From positions 248,001 to 312,000 of the forward strand of contig JAUHXU010000005.1 of the NCBI GenBank assembly GCA_030426805.1: a stretch of DNA of 64,000 nt. The letters are read 5' to 3'. The translations under genes were made by a program, and so were the position numbers. The notes under the pieces are model-generated. The model worked only from the letters and a program-made list of their open reading frames with translations. It did no database searches and had not been told where the DNA came from. Source of the stretch: a bacterium (GTDB taxonomy: Bacteria > Planctomycetota > JAFGQW01). Of the stretch, positions 9,656 to 17,836 are shown one piece after another. The first letter of the stretch is position 1. The number at the start of each line of letters is the position of its first letter.

Positions 9656-11476
9656 ATGGCCCGACTTCTCCTGACCGCCACCCTCGCACTCGCCCTCGGG
9701 TCGCTGCTCGGCGGGACCGCCCGCGCGCAGGACTTCGAGGCCTACCACGACACCGGTGCGACGAAGACGTTCCTCGAGGCGCTGGTCCGCAGCCACCCGA
9801 AGCGGATCGCGATCAAGCCGATCGGCGAGACCACGAGCGGCAAGCACCAGATCCTGCTCGCGATCGTCACCGATCAATCGACCGGACCGGCGAGCGAGAA
9901 GCCCGGCATCTTCGTCGACGGCAACATCCACGGCAACGAACGGGTGGGCGGCGAAGCGGCGCTGCGCCTGATCCACCGGCTCGTCACGGCGACCGACGAC
10001 AGCCCCGACGCCAAGCTCCTCCGCACGCATGCGTTCTGGGTCGTGCCGAAAGCGAATCCGGACGGCGCGGACCTGTGGGTGCGTGGGATTCCGAAGGCGG
10101 AAGACGACGACGGCGACGGGCGCGAAGACGAGGACGGCCCCGAGGACGTCGACGGCAACGGGTGGATCACCTACATGCGCGTCGTCGATCCCGAGGGCGA
10201 GTGGATCCCAGACGACGGTGACCCGCGGGTGATGCGTCTCTACCGCTCGATGACGGTCAAGGAGCGCAAGCGTTACCGCGGGATGCGCTACCGGGTGATG
10301 ACCGAGGGGATCGACAACGACCAGGACGGGCAGATCAACGAAGACGGCCCCAACGGTGACGTCGACCCGAATCGCGACTTCCCGGCGGACACGAAGATCG
10401 AGCGGAAGTATCGGAAGAAGTACGCCAGGACCGGATCGACGCGTCAGCGTGGCCGCGCGTCGAAGACCCGCCGAGACCGCAACGCGGAGCCGGAGTTCCT
10501 CCGGACGAAGGAGGTCCGCGCGCTGCGCGACTTCCTCGAGGCGACGCCGTCGATCGCGCTCGGGCTGTCGTTTCACAGCTACGGCAACGCGCTGTTCCGG
10601 CCGTTCGGCTACATCCCGGATCGCCCGTCGATGCCGCGCGACGACCTCAAGCGCCTCGACGAGGTGGGCGACGTCTTTCGTCGCAAGACCGGCCACAGCG
10701 GCTTCGGCCCGCCCTACCTCGGCGAGCGCCAGGTCGTCGGCAGCCTGCACGACTACACGTTCTGGTCGCTCGGTTACCCGGGCTTCACCGCCGAGATCTG
10801 GAGCATCCCGGGCCTCAGCCGCGACTGGAGCCAGGCGGCCGAGCCACCGCGTGGCGGCGGGCGTGGCGGTCGAGGCGGCGGGCGCGGCTTCGGCAACCCG
10901 GTCGAGCAGCAGCGCAAGATGCTCGCCTACATCGATCAGCAGAAGCTGACGGACGCGTTCGTCGAATGGGCGCCGTTCGAGCACCCCACGCTCGGGACGG
11001 TCGAGATCGGCGGCTTGTGGCTCCGGCAGCGATTCCTCTACAACCCGACCCCGGCCGAGCTGCTGAAGACGATCGACCCGTTCGTCGACTTCGCCCTCGA
11101 GGCGGCGACCTACACCCCGCAGATGCAGTTCCTGTCGGCCGAGCTGCGCCCGGGCGCCGAGGGCGTCTTCACGGTCTCGATCGAGGTGGTCAACGCGGGG
11201 CAAGCACCGAGCGCGTGGGCGCTCGCGGTCAAGCGCAAGCTCGCAAAGCCGGTCGAGGTCTCGATCGAGCTTCCCGACGGGGCGCGGCTCCGCTCCGGCA
11301 GCGCGACGCGCGAGCTCGGCCACGTCGACGCCGGGGAGACCAAGCGCGCCCGCTGGGCGATCGCGACGCGGGAGGCCGCACCCGGAAGCGCTGTCACGGT
11401 CGTCGTCCGGTCCGAGAAGGGCGGGGTCGCTCGCCGGCGCCTCGAGATCCCGCCGCCGGCCGCCGGCGGGCGCTGA
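9656..11476 (+). CDS. Secreted M14-family zinc carboxypeptidase
   Basis: 606 aa with a signal peptide cut near ARAQ. The M14 zinc triad and catalytic residues are visible: HGNERVGGE supplies H-x-x-E, SFHSYG the third ligand, NRDFP the substrate-binding Arg, and FTAEIW the catalytic Glu. It likely trims peptides or cell-wall peptides outside the cell. Two Asp-rich inserts (DDDGDGREDEDGPEDVDGNG and DNDQDGQINEDGP) look like calcium-binding loops. A Gly/Arg linker (RGGGRGGRGGGRG) precedes the catalytic-domain end, and a beta-rich C-terminal domain follows. AAAGGAA lies 5 nt before the start. Confidence 0.93.
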   Translation: MARLLLTATLALALGSLLGGTARAQDFEAYHDTGATKTFLEALVRSHPKRIAIKPIGETTSGKHQILLAIVTDQSTGPASEKPGIFVDGNIHGNERVGGEAALRLIHRLVTATDDSPDAKLLRTHAFWVVPKANPDGADLWVRGIPKAEDDDGDGREDEDGPEDVDGNGWITYMRVVDPEGEWIPDDGDPRVMRLYRSMTVKERKRYRGMRYRVMTEGIDNDQDGQINEDGPNGDVDPNRDFPADTKIERKYRKKYARTGSTRQRGRASKTRRDRNAEPEFLRTKEVRALRDFLEATPSIALGLSFHSYGNALFRPFGYIPDRPSMPRDDLKRLDEVGDVFRRKTGHSGFGPPYLGERQVVGSLHDYTFWSLGYPGFTAEIWSIPGLSRDWSQAAEPPRGGGRGGRGGGRGFGNPVEQQRKMLAYIDQQKLTDAFVEWAPFEHPTLGTVEIGGLWLRQRFLYNPTPAELLKTIDPFVDFALEAATYTPQMQFLSAELRPGAEGVFTVSIEVVNAGQAPSAWALAVKRKLAKPVEVSIELPDGARLRSGSATRELGHVDAGETKRARWAIATREAAPGSAVTVVVRSEKGGVARRRLEIPPPAAGGR

Positions 11477-11526
11477 GGACCGGCTGCCGATCCCATCCCC
11501 CTTGCCGTAACGATCCCCGTACAAAG

Positions 11527-11552
11527 GCCACGGGGACCGAAGTCCCCGTGGC
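11527..11552. terminator. 11-bp hairpin downstream of the M14 gene
   Basis: Inverted repeat CCACGGGGAC / GTCCCCGTGG around the loop CGAA, extended by one G-C pair. It lies 50 nt after the M14 stop. There is no T-tract on either strand, so it could be a non-canonical terminator, a 3' stabiliser or a protein-binding site. Confidence 0.5.
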
Positions 11553-11718
11553 GAAACGCAACGCTTAGGAGAGTAGCTAAATGCGTTCGCGGCGCTATAC
11601 GGCGCCACGGCCGGATGTGTTTGGGTTTCTCCACAATTCTGCGACACGGATCCCCGCGCCTCGGCTGGCCAGGGGGTTGTGCTACCCTTGCCCCGAAATC
11701 CGACAGCGTGGAGAGAAC

Positions 11719-12939
11719 GTGTCCGAACCGAAGTCCGCGGAAGCCCCGGCGATCCGCGTCGAGAACCTGAGCAAGGTCTACAAGCTCTACGCGGGATCGC
11801 TGCCGCGGGTGATCGAGGCCGTGACGCTGGGCCGCCGGCAGTGCCACGAGAAGCACTGGGCGCTGCGGGACATCGATTTCGAGGTCGCGCCGGGCGACGC
11901 GCTCGGGATCGTCGGCTCCAACGGCGCGGGCAAGAGCACGCTGCTGAAGATCCTCACCGGCACGACTGCGGCGACGACGGGGAGCCACTCGATCCACGGC
12001 AAGGTCTCGAGCCTTCTCGAACTCGGCGCCGGCTTCACGATGGAGTTCAGCGGCCGCGACAACATCTACATGAACGCGACGATCCTCGGCTTCACCCGCC
12101 GGCAGATCGACGCGATCTACGACCAGATCGTCGAGTTCAGCGAGCTGGGCCCCTACATCCACCACCCGCTGCGCACCTACTCGTCCGGGATGATCGTGCG
12201 GCTCGGCTTCTCGATCGCGATCAACGTCGACCCCGACGTGCTGATCCTCGACGAGGTCTTCGCGGTCGGCGACGCCCACTTCCAGAAGAAGTGCATCGAT
12301 CGGATCACGCAGTTCCGTGAAGATCGCAAGACGATCCTGTTCGTCTCGCACGCGATCGCCCAGGTCCGGGAGATCTGCGACCAGGCGCTGTGGATCCGCG
12401 ACGGCCACCAGCAGATGCTGGGCGAGCCGGCGCTGGTGACGCAGGAGTACGAGAACTACGAGCGGGAGCGCCAGAGCGAGCTACGGCGCCAGTACGAGAC
12501 GACGATGTTCGAGCACCTCGGCCGACTGCCGGGGCCGAAGCTGCACGCGGCCAAGCTCGTCGGCCCGGACGCGGCGCCGCTCGACCGCGTCAAGCACGGC
12601 GATCCGATGACGCTCGAGGTCACCTACGAGACGTTCGACCCCGAGTTGCCGCTGCACCTCGTCGCGTGCATCCTGCGCAACGACCACCTGCTCGTCAGCG
12701 TGTGCAGCACGAAACACGAGGGCGTCACGGTGCCCAACACGCCCGGCACGCACACGGCGCGGCTCGACCTGCCGTCGCAGCCGCTGCTCGCGGCGGCGTA
12801 TGCGATGTCGATCTACGTGTTCGACGATTCGGGCCTGATGATCCACGACCAGATGCTCAACGTCGCGCGCTTCTCGGTCGACCCGACCGACTGGGACCTC
12901 GGCATCGTCGAGGTCGACCACGCCTGGCGTTTCGCGTGA
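11719..12939 (+). CDS. ABC transporter ATPase of polysaccharide export (Wzt-like with C-terminal glycan-binding domain)
   Basis: About 406 aa. Walker A GSNGAGKST, signature YSSGM, Walker B LILDEVFAVGD and H-loop LFVSHA are all present. The spacing matches the KpsT/Wzt/TagH subfamily that energises export of O-antigen or other lipid-linked glycans. About 150 residues after the nucleotide-binding domain form a beta-sandwich like the Wzt C-terminal domain that recognises the terminal sugar modification. GTG at 11719 is chosen for its GGAGAG ribosome-binding site and because the core starts soon after; the 46 upstream codons lack family similarity. No permease partner is encoded in the window, which is unusual. 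Confidence 0.88.
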   Translation: MSEPKSAEAPAIRVENLSKVYKLYAGSLPRVIEAVTLGRRQCHEKHWALRDIDFEVAPGDALGIVGSNGAGKSTLLKILTGTTAATTGSHSIHGKVSSLLELGAGFTMEFSGRDNIYMNATILGFTRRQIDAIYDQIVEFSELGPYIHHPLRTYSSGMIVRLGFSIAINVDPDVLILDEVFAVGDAHFQKKCIDRITQFREDRKTILFVSHAIAQVREICDQALWIRDGHQQMLGEPALVTQEYENYERERQSELRRQYETTMFEHLGRLPGPKLHAAKLVGPDAAPLDRVKHGDPMTLEVTYETFDPELPLHLVACILRNDHLLVSVCSTKHEGVTVPNTPGTHTARLDLPSQPLLAAAYAMSIYVFDDSGLMIHDQMLNVARFSVDPTDWDLGIVEVDHAWRFA

Positions 12940-12949
12940 TGCCACCGCG

Positions 12950-13858
12950 ATGAGCGGATCGAACGACCTCCTGCGACGCGAAGCGGCGTTCTGGGACCGC
13001 CAGGAGGAGGCGATCGCGTCGATCTACGGGCGTCCGCACGACTGGCGCTTCGTCCCCGAGCTCGCCGAGCGGATCATGCGGCCGAAGTATCGCTTCATCG
13101 AGCGCGCCCTGGCACGGGTGATCCGCGACGGCACGACCCACGTCGAGATCGGGTGCGGCAACGGCTGGTTCTGCCACGCGCTCGCGCGGCGCGGCGTGCG
13201 GAGCTGGGGCATCGACATCTCGCCGAAGAAGATCGACGTCGCGAACGAGCAGGCCGAGGCGCTCGGCGTCGCCGACCGCTGCACGTTCATCGCGGGCGAC
13301 GCGCTCGACTTCGAGCCGCCGGCCCCGGTCGACCTGATCACGTCGCTCGGAAGCCTCCACCACTTCCCGGCGCTCGCGACGGTGTTCCCGCGCCTCGTCG
13401 ATGGGCTGCTGCGCCCCGACGGCGCGATGCTCTTCAGCGAACCGAACCACGAGGGCATGCCGCGGTGGCTCGAAGGACCGGCGTTTCGGCTCGCACGCTC
13501 GAAGCGATTCGGGCGCTACTTCGACCACGAGCTCTACGCCGAGATGACACGCCCGCCCGAGGGCGAGTCCGACAACGTGCGCCAGGAGAGCCCGGCGGGC
13601 GAGGAGTTCTTCGGCGAGGAGCAGGACCTCGACGCGATCTTCTCACGCTACGAAGTCGTCCACCGGCGCAAGTTTCACTACTTCGTCGGCCACTCGACCA
13701 ACGTCGGCCACGTCTTCATGAAGCCGCGCTGGATCCGCACGCTCACGCGCTGGACCCTCCCGGCCGCCGTCCTGCTCGACGACCTCGCCTGCCGCATCCC
13801 CCCCATCGGCCGCCGCGCCGAAGAAGGCGTCTGGGTCCTCCGCAACCGCCCCGCCTGA
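12950..13858 (+). CDS. Class I SAM-dependent methyltransferase
   Basis: 302 aa. SAM-binding motif I is HVEIGCGNGWFCHAL, the acidic end of strand beta-2 is WGIDIS, and motif III-like LITSLGSLHHF is present. The N-terminal 60 residues (LLRREAAFWDRQEEAI) resemble methyltransferases found next to glycan-export genes. Starting 10 nt after the Wzt-like ATPase, it is probably co-transcribed and could cap or modify the exported glycan, since Wzt-type exporters often recognise methylated termini. The acceptor is not known. Confidence 0.82.
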   Translation: MSGSNDLLRREAAFWDRQEEAIASIYGRPHDWRFVPELAERIMRPKYRFIERALARVIRDGTTHVEIGCGNGWFCHALARRGVRSWGIDISPKKIDVANEQAEALGVADRCTFIAGDALDFEPPAPVDLITSLGSLHHFPALATVFPRLVDGLLRPDGAMLFSEPNHEGMPRWLEGPAFRLARSKRFGRYFDHELYAEMTRPPEGESDNVRQESPAGEEFFGEEQDLDAIFSRYEVVHRRKFHYFVGHSTNVGHVFMKPRWIRTLTRWTLPAAVLLDDLACRIPPIGRRAEEGVWVLRNRPA

Positions 13859-14275
13859 CCCGGTTGACGACAGCCTCGGCCTCGGCCTCGGAGCTCTATG
13901 GGGAGGTGGCGAGCGTTGTCCGCGTTTGGCGGGTCGATCCTGCACCGTTTTTCGTGATGCGTGCGTTTGGTGCGGCGATCCTGCACCCAGTGCGCGCGGC
14001 TGGCCGGGTTTCACGCGCGTTTCGGTGCAACATCGGGCCGCCAAGCGCATGCATGCCGCGCAAGTGGTGCAGAATCCGCGCACGAAGCGCACCGAACCCG
14101 CCGAGGCCCGGGTGCCTCCCCCGAAAGCTCTCGATCCCGAGACGGAGATTGCGCGCGACGCTCGGCGGGTGGCTGAACCGCGTGTCGAAGCGTCGAAACA
14201 AGTGCGACGCGCCTTGCCTTCGGCCCGTTCGATCGCCAACACATGAGGACCGACTGAACGACCTGGAGACCCCGG
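13859..14275. other. Intergenic stretch of about 420 bp
   Basis: No open frame with convincing coding character. It contains a short CCTCGG iteration near 13880 and a loosely repeated GATCCTGCACC (about 13936 and 13979). The last 20 bases hold GGAG, the ribosome-binding site of the next gene. No tRNA cloverleaf or strong terminator was recognised. Confidence 0.4.
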
Positions 14276-14665
14276 ATGTACACGCTCACGTTTCGCGACT
14301 ACCTGAAGGTCGCGCACTCGCTGGACGGCGAGATCTTCGGCCCCGCGCAGATCATGCACGTGGTCACCTACGAGATCGACACGACCTACACGACCGACAC
14401 GCTCGACGAGTACGGCATCATCGTCGACTTCGCTGCGGCTCAGGAGACCCTCGAGGCGGTGCTGAAGAAGCTCAACTTCAAGAACCTCGACGAGGTCGAG
14501 GACCTCAAGGGCATGAACACGACGACCGAGGTGCTCTGCAAGTTCATCCACGACGAGATGTGCCGCGAGATCGCCGATAAATACAGCGGCATGCTGAAGA
14601 TCACGATGCGCGAGAGCCCGGTCGCCTGGTGCACCTACGAGGCGCCGGTCGCCCCACCGGCGTAA
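14276..14665 (+). CDS. 6-pyruvoyl-tetrahydropterin synthase / QueD homologue with altered zinc motif
   Basis: 129 aa, the usual T-fold length. The framework of the family is present (YLKVAHSLDGE at the N-terminus, IVDFAAAQETLEAVLKKLN, LDEVEDLKGMNTTTEVLCKF, C-terminal RESPVAWCTYE). The zinc-binding His-x-His of QueD/PTPS (normally CxxxHGHN) is replaced by FGPAQIMH, so only one or two of the three His ligands remain, and the catalytic Cys is missing. From memory, Streptomyces coelicolor SCO6650 is a structurally studied homologue of this type encoded in an uncharacterised cluster. In this window the likely partners (RibD-C-type reductase, dehydrogenase, glycosyltransferase) lie at 22 to 26 kb. 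Canonical QueD activity is therefore doubtful. Confidence 0.85.
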   Translation: MYTLTFRDYLKVAHSLDGEIFGPAQIMHVVTYEIDTTYTTDTLDEYGIIVDFAAAQETLEAVLKKLNFKNLDEVEDLKGMNTTTEVLCKFIHDEMCREIADKYSGMLKITMRESPVAWCTYEAPVAPPA

Positions 14666-14709
14666 ACGAAACGAGCCTCCACTGCATCGCAGAGGAGGCT
14701 CGCTTCGTT
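14665..14709. terminator. Bidirectional hairpin between convergent genes
   Basis: A 16-bp stem with one mismatch (arms 14665-14680 and 14694-14709, core CGAGCCTCC / GGAGGCTCG) and a 13-nt loop begins at the stop codon of the PTPS homologue. It lies 22 nt from the stop of the convergent gene. It is positioned to end both transcripts although no long T-tract follows. Confidence 0.65.
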
Positions 14710-14730
14710 GCCGAGGATGGCGGTGCCGCG

Positions 14731-15192
14731 CTATCGGTCCGCGCGGATGCGGGCCATGACGTAGGCCACGCCGCACAGCCCGATGAAGGCGAGGAAACCC
14801 CACCCCCGAGTGGACTCGGTCTCGGGGTTGTCCGCCGACGCCACGTGCGCGACGGCCGCGGCGTAGCCGTCCGTCGTGATTCGCTCGCCAGCAGCGTCGT
14901 AGCGCGGGAGCGTGCTTCGAGGCTGCTCTCCGCGATACAGGGCGAGCTTGCGCTCGCGCAAATCGTCCTCGTCGACGAACTGAACGGTCGCGACCGCATC
15001 GCGAAGCGGAGCGGCGCGGCGAATGCGCGCCTCCCGCTCCGGGCCGACGATGGGAGCCGTCGTCTCGGTCGCAAGAACCGCCTTTCCCTCCGACCGGCGA
15101 AGCGCCGGATCGATCTCGTCACGCTGCGCGCCGATCGTCGTCGCGAGCGCGACGACCATCAGGGCGGAAGCAGCGGGGCGCGCGTATCGCAT
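14731..15192 (-). CDS. Small exported membrane-anchored protein of unknown function
   Basis: 153 aa. N-terminal signal sequence (RPAASALMVVALATTIGAQ), a polar middle of about 90 residues rich in charged residues, and one C-terminal membrane helix (GWGFLAFIGLCGVAYVMARI) ending in RADR. The start at 15192 is preferred over the ATG 18 nt upstream because GGAAGGAG lies immediately before it. It follows the PilX-like gene by 17 nt on the same strand, so it may belong to the prepilin locus. No recognised domain. Confidence 0.7.
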   Translation of the reverse strand: MRYARPAASALMVVALATTIGAQRDEIDPALRRSEGKAVLATETTAPIVGPEREARIRRAAPLRDAVATVQFVDEDDLRERKLALYRGEQPRSTLPRYDAAGERITTDGYAAAVAHVASADNPETESTRGWGFLAFIGLCGVAYVMARIRADR

Positions 15193-15209
15193 CGTCTGCT
15201 CCTTCCGCA

Positions 15210-17192
15210 CTACGGCAACTTCACTCGCGTCATGACACGGCCCGTCGCCGCCGACGCGCGATCGAACGTGTTGGGAACAACCGGCACGGCCGTGCTGGTC
15301 GTGCTGCCGACACGTTGATACTCGGAGCTCACGTCTTGTAGTGGCGCGAACACCTTCGGGAGGATCACGTTCGGGTTGTTGCCGCCGCCGAGGAGGCGCC
15401 GGTCGTAGTTGATCGTGAACGACCCGCCGTAGACGATCGCCTCGTTGCGCGAGATCATCGCGCCGTTGAACACGACCGGATTCGACGTGCGGAATGCGAG
15501 CGCGTGATTCGTGTAGAGAATGCCGTCGATGCGGCCGATCCGCGTGTTGGCAATGTCTCGATACCGAGACACCGAACTCGTCAGACCGCCCCAGTTGGCG
15601 GGGCTCAACGTCGCGCTCAGATCGAAGTCGGCCAAGCCGATCGTCGGGTCGAACACGCCGTCGCCGTCGATATCCTCGCCGCTACCGGCAATCGCGTCGC
15701 CGACGTTCTTGCCCTGCGGGATCAGGCCCGCGTTCGCGTCATCCTGCGTGTAGCGATCGACGGTCCACACGTTGTCGCCCTCGAGCACATCGTCATCCGG
15801 TGTATTGCGGACACCATCGCGACCGTTGCGCGTGTTCGGCACCTTGTCCTCGCCGGCATCCTCCTTGCTCTGGTTCAAGGAGTGGCTCAGCCAGTTCCCG
15901 ACGTTGCTCCGGAAGCTCGAGTTGGTGTAGTCACCGATGACGATGCTCTCCTTCGCGAACAGACCGAGGAAGTCCTTCTCGTGGTTCTGCGCGATCCACT
16001 GCTCGGTCGACGCCTCGCTGTTGTTCGCCGGCAGTGCAGTGAGGCCGTTGACGTACTCGAGGTTGTTCGGCACGTAGATGTTCCCACCGACGTAGAACGC
16101 ACCCTGACCGGTCACCTTGCCGTAGATGATCAGGTCGCCGCGCACGACGACCGGGCCGTCGAGACGGATCGGGTTCGCATCCGTGCCGCGGAGATAGAGG
16201 TTACCGCTCTCACCCGGCTCGTCGCCCCACACCGGACCGGTGACGAACGTTCCGACGCTCGCCGAGGAGGGCGCAGAAGCGCTGCCGACCGTCCGGGACT
16301 TCGCGACGTCTTCGTAGAGATCGAGGTCGCTCAGGTTCGGCATCGGCACCGGATCGACGAAGTCGTGCCGGTTCTTCGCATTCGAGGCCATCCCGCGGAC
16401 GCTGTTGGCGCCGGCGATATCCCACGAGGAGTAGATGCCGCCATCGCTTCCGTTCGTGACGCCGTCGTTGTTGTCGTCGATGTAGCCGAGCAGATCGACG
16501 TTCACCGAGCCACCGTTTTCTTGGATGTTGATGTCGCGATAGCGCGGAATGCCGTTGATCGTCGGGCGGTATCCGCCGGCGTCGAACTGGCCATTCGAGC
16601 GGACGTTCCCGTTCGCGGTGATCGAGCTCGCGTAGAACCAGCCCCAGTTGTTGATGAAATACCCGTAGTCGAAGACACTCCCGGACTCGAGGCCGACGCG
16701 AACGGTGCGCTCGACGCGCGCGTGCGCATCATAATCCTCGACCATCTGTGCGCCGACCTGCCGATACCGGCTCGGCACGTACGCGTCGACGGTGACGACG
16801 ATGTCACGGTGCGCGGCGCCACGCGCCGCCTCGGAGAACTGGACGTTCACGGTCCCGTAGGACTTGCTGTTGTGAACGAGTTCGTGATCGACGAACGCCC
16901 GGGTCACCGCGGCAGCCCCGCCATTCTTGAACAGACTGTCGAGCGTCCCGAAGGCCTGCCCGAGCGGCACGTCTTTCGTGATCTTCGCGATCTCGTTCAT
17001 GCCGAGCTCTACTCCAGCCTCGGCCGCGAAGTGGGCTCGAGTCGTCGCCTCGGTCACCTTCGCCTTCTTGATCTCCGACACGGAGATCATGATCGTCGAG
17101 TAACTCAACCCGATGCCGATCACGGTCAACACGATCGCGACGAACAACGCACTCCCGCGTTCTCGTCGCGCTCCCCTCTTCCTTCGTTGCAT
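15210..17192 (-). CDS. PilX-like pilus-assembly / secretion-associated protein
   Basis: About 660 aa. The N-terminus has a basic leader, then RGSALFVAIVLTVIGIGLSY, the hydrophobic helix of PilX/PulK-type minor pilins, followed by EAGVELGMNEIAK typical of PilX N-terminal domains. The long remainder is beta-rich with repeated G-x-hydrophobic segments (GQGAFYVGGNIYVPNN, EAIVYGGSFTINYDRR) resembling a beta-helix, plus an Asp-rich DIDGDGVFDP loop. Most minor pilins are far shorter. The upstream prepilin gene stops at 17198, so translation could begin at the overlapping GTG (17201) or, better supported by GAGAGG spacing, at the ATG at 17192. Probably envelope-exposed. Confidence 0.8.
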   Translation of the reverse strand: MQRRKRGARRERGSALFVAIVLTVIGIGLSYSTIMISVSEIKKAKVTEATTRAHFAAEAGVELGMNEIAKITKDVPLGQAFGTLDSLFKNGGAAAVTRAFVDHELVHNSKSYGTVNVQFSEAARGAAHRDIVVTVDAYVPSRYRQVGAQMVEDYDAHARVERTVRVGLESGSVFDYGYFINNWGWFYASSITANGNVRSNGQFDAGGYRPTINGIPRYRDINIQENGGSVNVDLLGYIDDNNDGVTNGSDGGIYSSWDIAGANSVRGMASNAKNRHDFVDPVPMPNLSDLDLYEDVAKSRTVGSASAPSSASVGTFVTGPVWGDEPGESGNLYLRGTDANPIRLDGPVVVRGDLIIYGKVTGQGAFYVGGNIYVPNNLEYVNGLTALPANNSEASTEQWIAQNHEKDFLGLFAKESIVIGDYTNSSFRSNVGNWLSHSLNQSKEDAGEDKVPNTRNGRDGVRNTPDDDVLEGDNVWTVDRYTQDDANAGLIPQGKNVGDAIAGSGEDIDGDGVFDPTIGLADFDLSATLSPANWGGLTSSVSRYRDIANTRIGRIDGILYTNHALAFRTSNPVVFNGAMISRNEAIVYGGSFTINYDRRLLGGGNNPNVILPKVFAPLQDVSSEYQRVGSTTSTAVPVVPNTFDRASAATGRVMTRVKLP

Positions 17193-17197
17193 TGCTT

Positions 17198-17629
17198 TCA
17201 CCTCTCAGCCCTCAGGACGAGCGCGTGTCCGATCCGTAGTCCGGCCGTCCACACGCCGTTGGTTTTCTGTTTCTCGAATGCATCGACTTCGACTGCCTTC
17301 ATCGTCGGCGACACCTGACTGACCGTCAGCTGGATGATCGCGTCGCGCCGATCGTCGTTGACGAACAACTTGTTTCCGTCGAGCGTCTCAAGGTTGACGT
17401 AATCGACCGTCTTGATCGACTCGACGCTCTCGCGCATCGCGTTCTCCACGTTCGCGGTGCGTTCGGAACGATCGACCGCGCGGAAACTCGTCGTCGTCGA
17501 TGTCGCGACCGTGAAACTCGCAACCGCCGCGATCCCCATCGCGATGACGGCCTCAAGCGTCGTCAAACCCGCCTCCGAGCGTCGTCTCGGGGCGCGTGCT
17601 CGACGCCTCTGGAACGGCAAGATGATCAT
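17198..17629 (-). CDS. Type IV prepilin-like protein (PilV/PulI-like)
   Basis: 143 aa. Class III leader: a basic N-terminus, then SEAG|LTTLEAVIAMGIAAVA, i.e. cleavage after Gly with Glu at mature position 5, as in type IV pilins and pseudopilins. The mature part is a short globular domain. AAAGGAGGACAG precedes the ATG at 17629, a very strong ribosome-binding site. First gene of a minus-strand operon with the PilX-like gene. No prepilin peptidase, ATPase or secretin is encoded in the window. Confidence 0.85.
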   Translation of the reverse strand: MIILPFQRRRARAPRRRSEAGLTTLEAVIAMGIAAVASFTVATSTTTSFRAVDRSERTANVENAMRESVESIKTVDYVNLETLDGNKLFVNDDRRDAIIQLTVSQVSPTMKAVEVDAFEKQKTNGVWTAGLRIGHALVLRAER

Positions 17630-17836
17630 CAGAATCTGTCCTCCTTTGATCCGCGCGCTCGTCGGCGCGGGCTGGTGCCTTCAGTTTTCTTATGGGTCGA
17701 AGGCGCGCACGGTTTACCCTGGCAATTTAGATAATTGTCATAATCAGCCAATCCCTGGCAACTTGCGCATGCAGCCCTGAGCGTATCGGCCGAGAATTTA
17801 GAGAGGACAGCGAACGGAACAGAAAAGGAGGGGCGG
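17630..17836. promoter_or_regulatory. Divergent AT-rich control region of the prepilin locus
   Basis: This 207-bp gap is visibly richer in A and T than its surroundings, mainly 17690-17770. It holds a direct repeat CCCTGGCAA at 17717-17725 and 17753-17761, 36 bp apart, each followed by a pyrimidine-rich TT. CATAAT (17739-17744) and GATAAT (17730-17735) are -10-like, but no single best promoter can be chosen. It must drive both divergent prepilin units; the repeat is a candidate operator. Confidence 0.45.

Noticed and set aside
9236..11647. 803-aa open frame on the minus strand
   Set aside because: Antisense to the M14 peptidase, whose zinc and catalytic motifs are intact; shadow composition.
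13859..14275. Possible structured RNA or tRNA in the 420-bp gap
   Set aside because: No cloverleaf, conserved motif or strong stem-loop series was found; only weak short repeats.
17753..17770. Sigma-54 promoter (TGGCA...TGCA)
   Set aside because: The GG and GC elements are 12 nt apart instead of 10, so the spacing does not fit; kept only as a direct-repeat observation.
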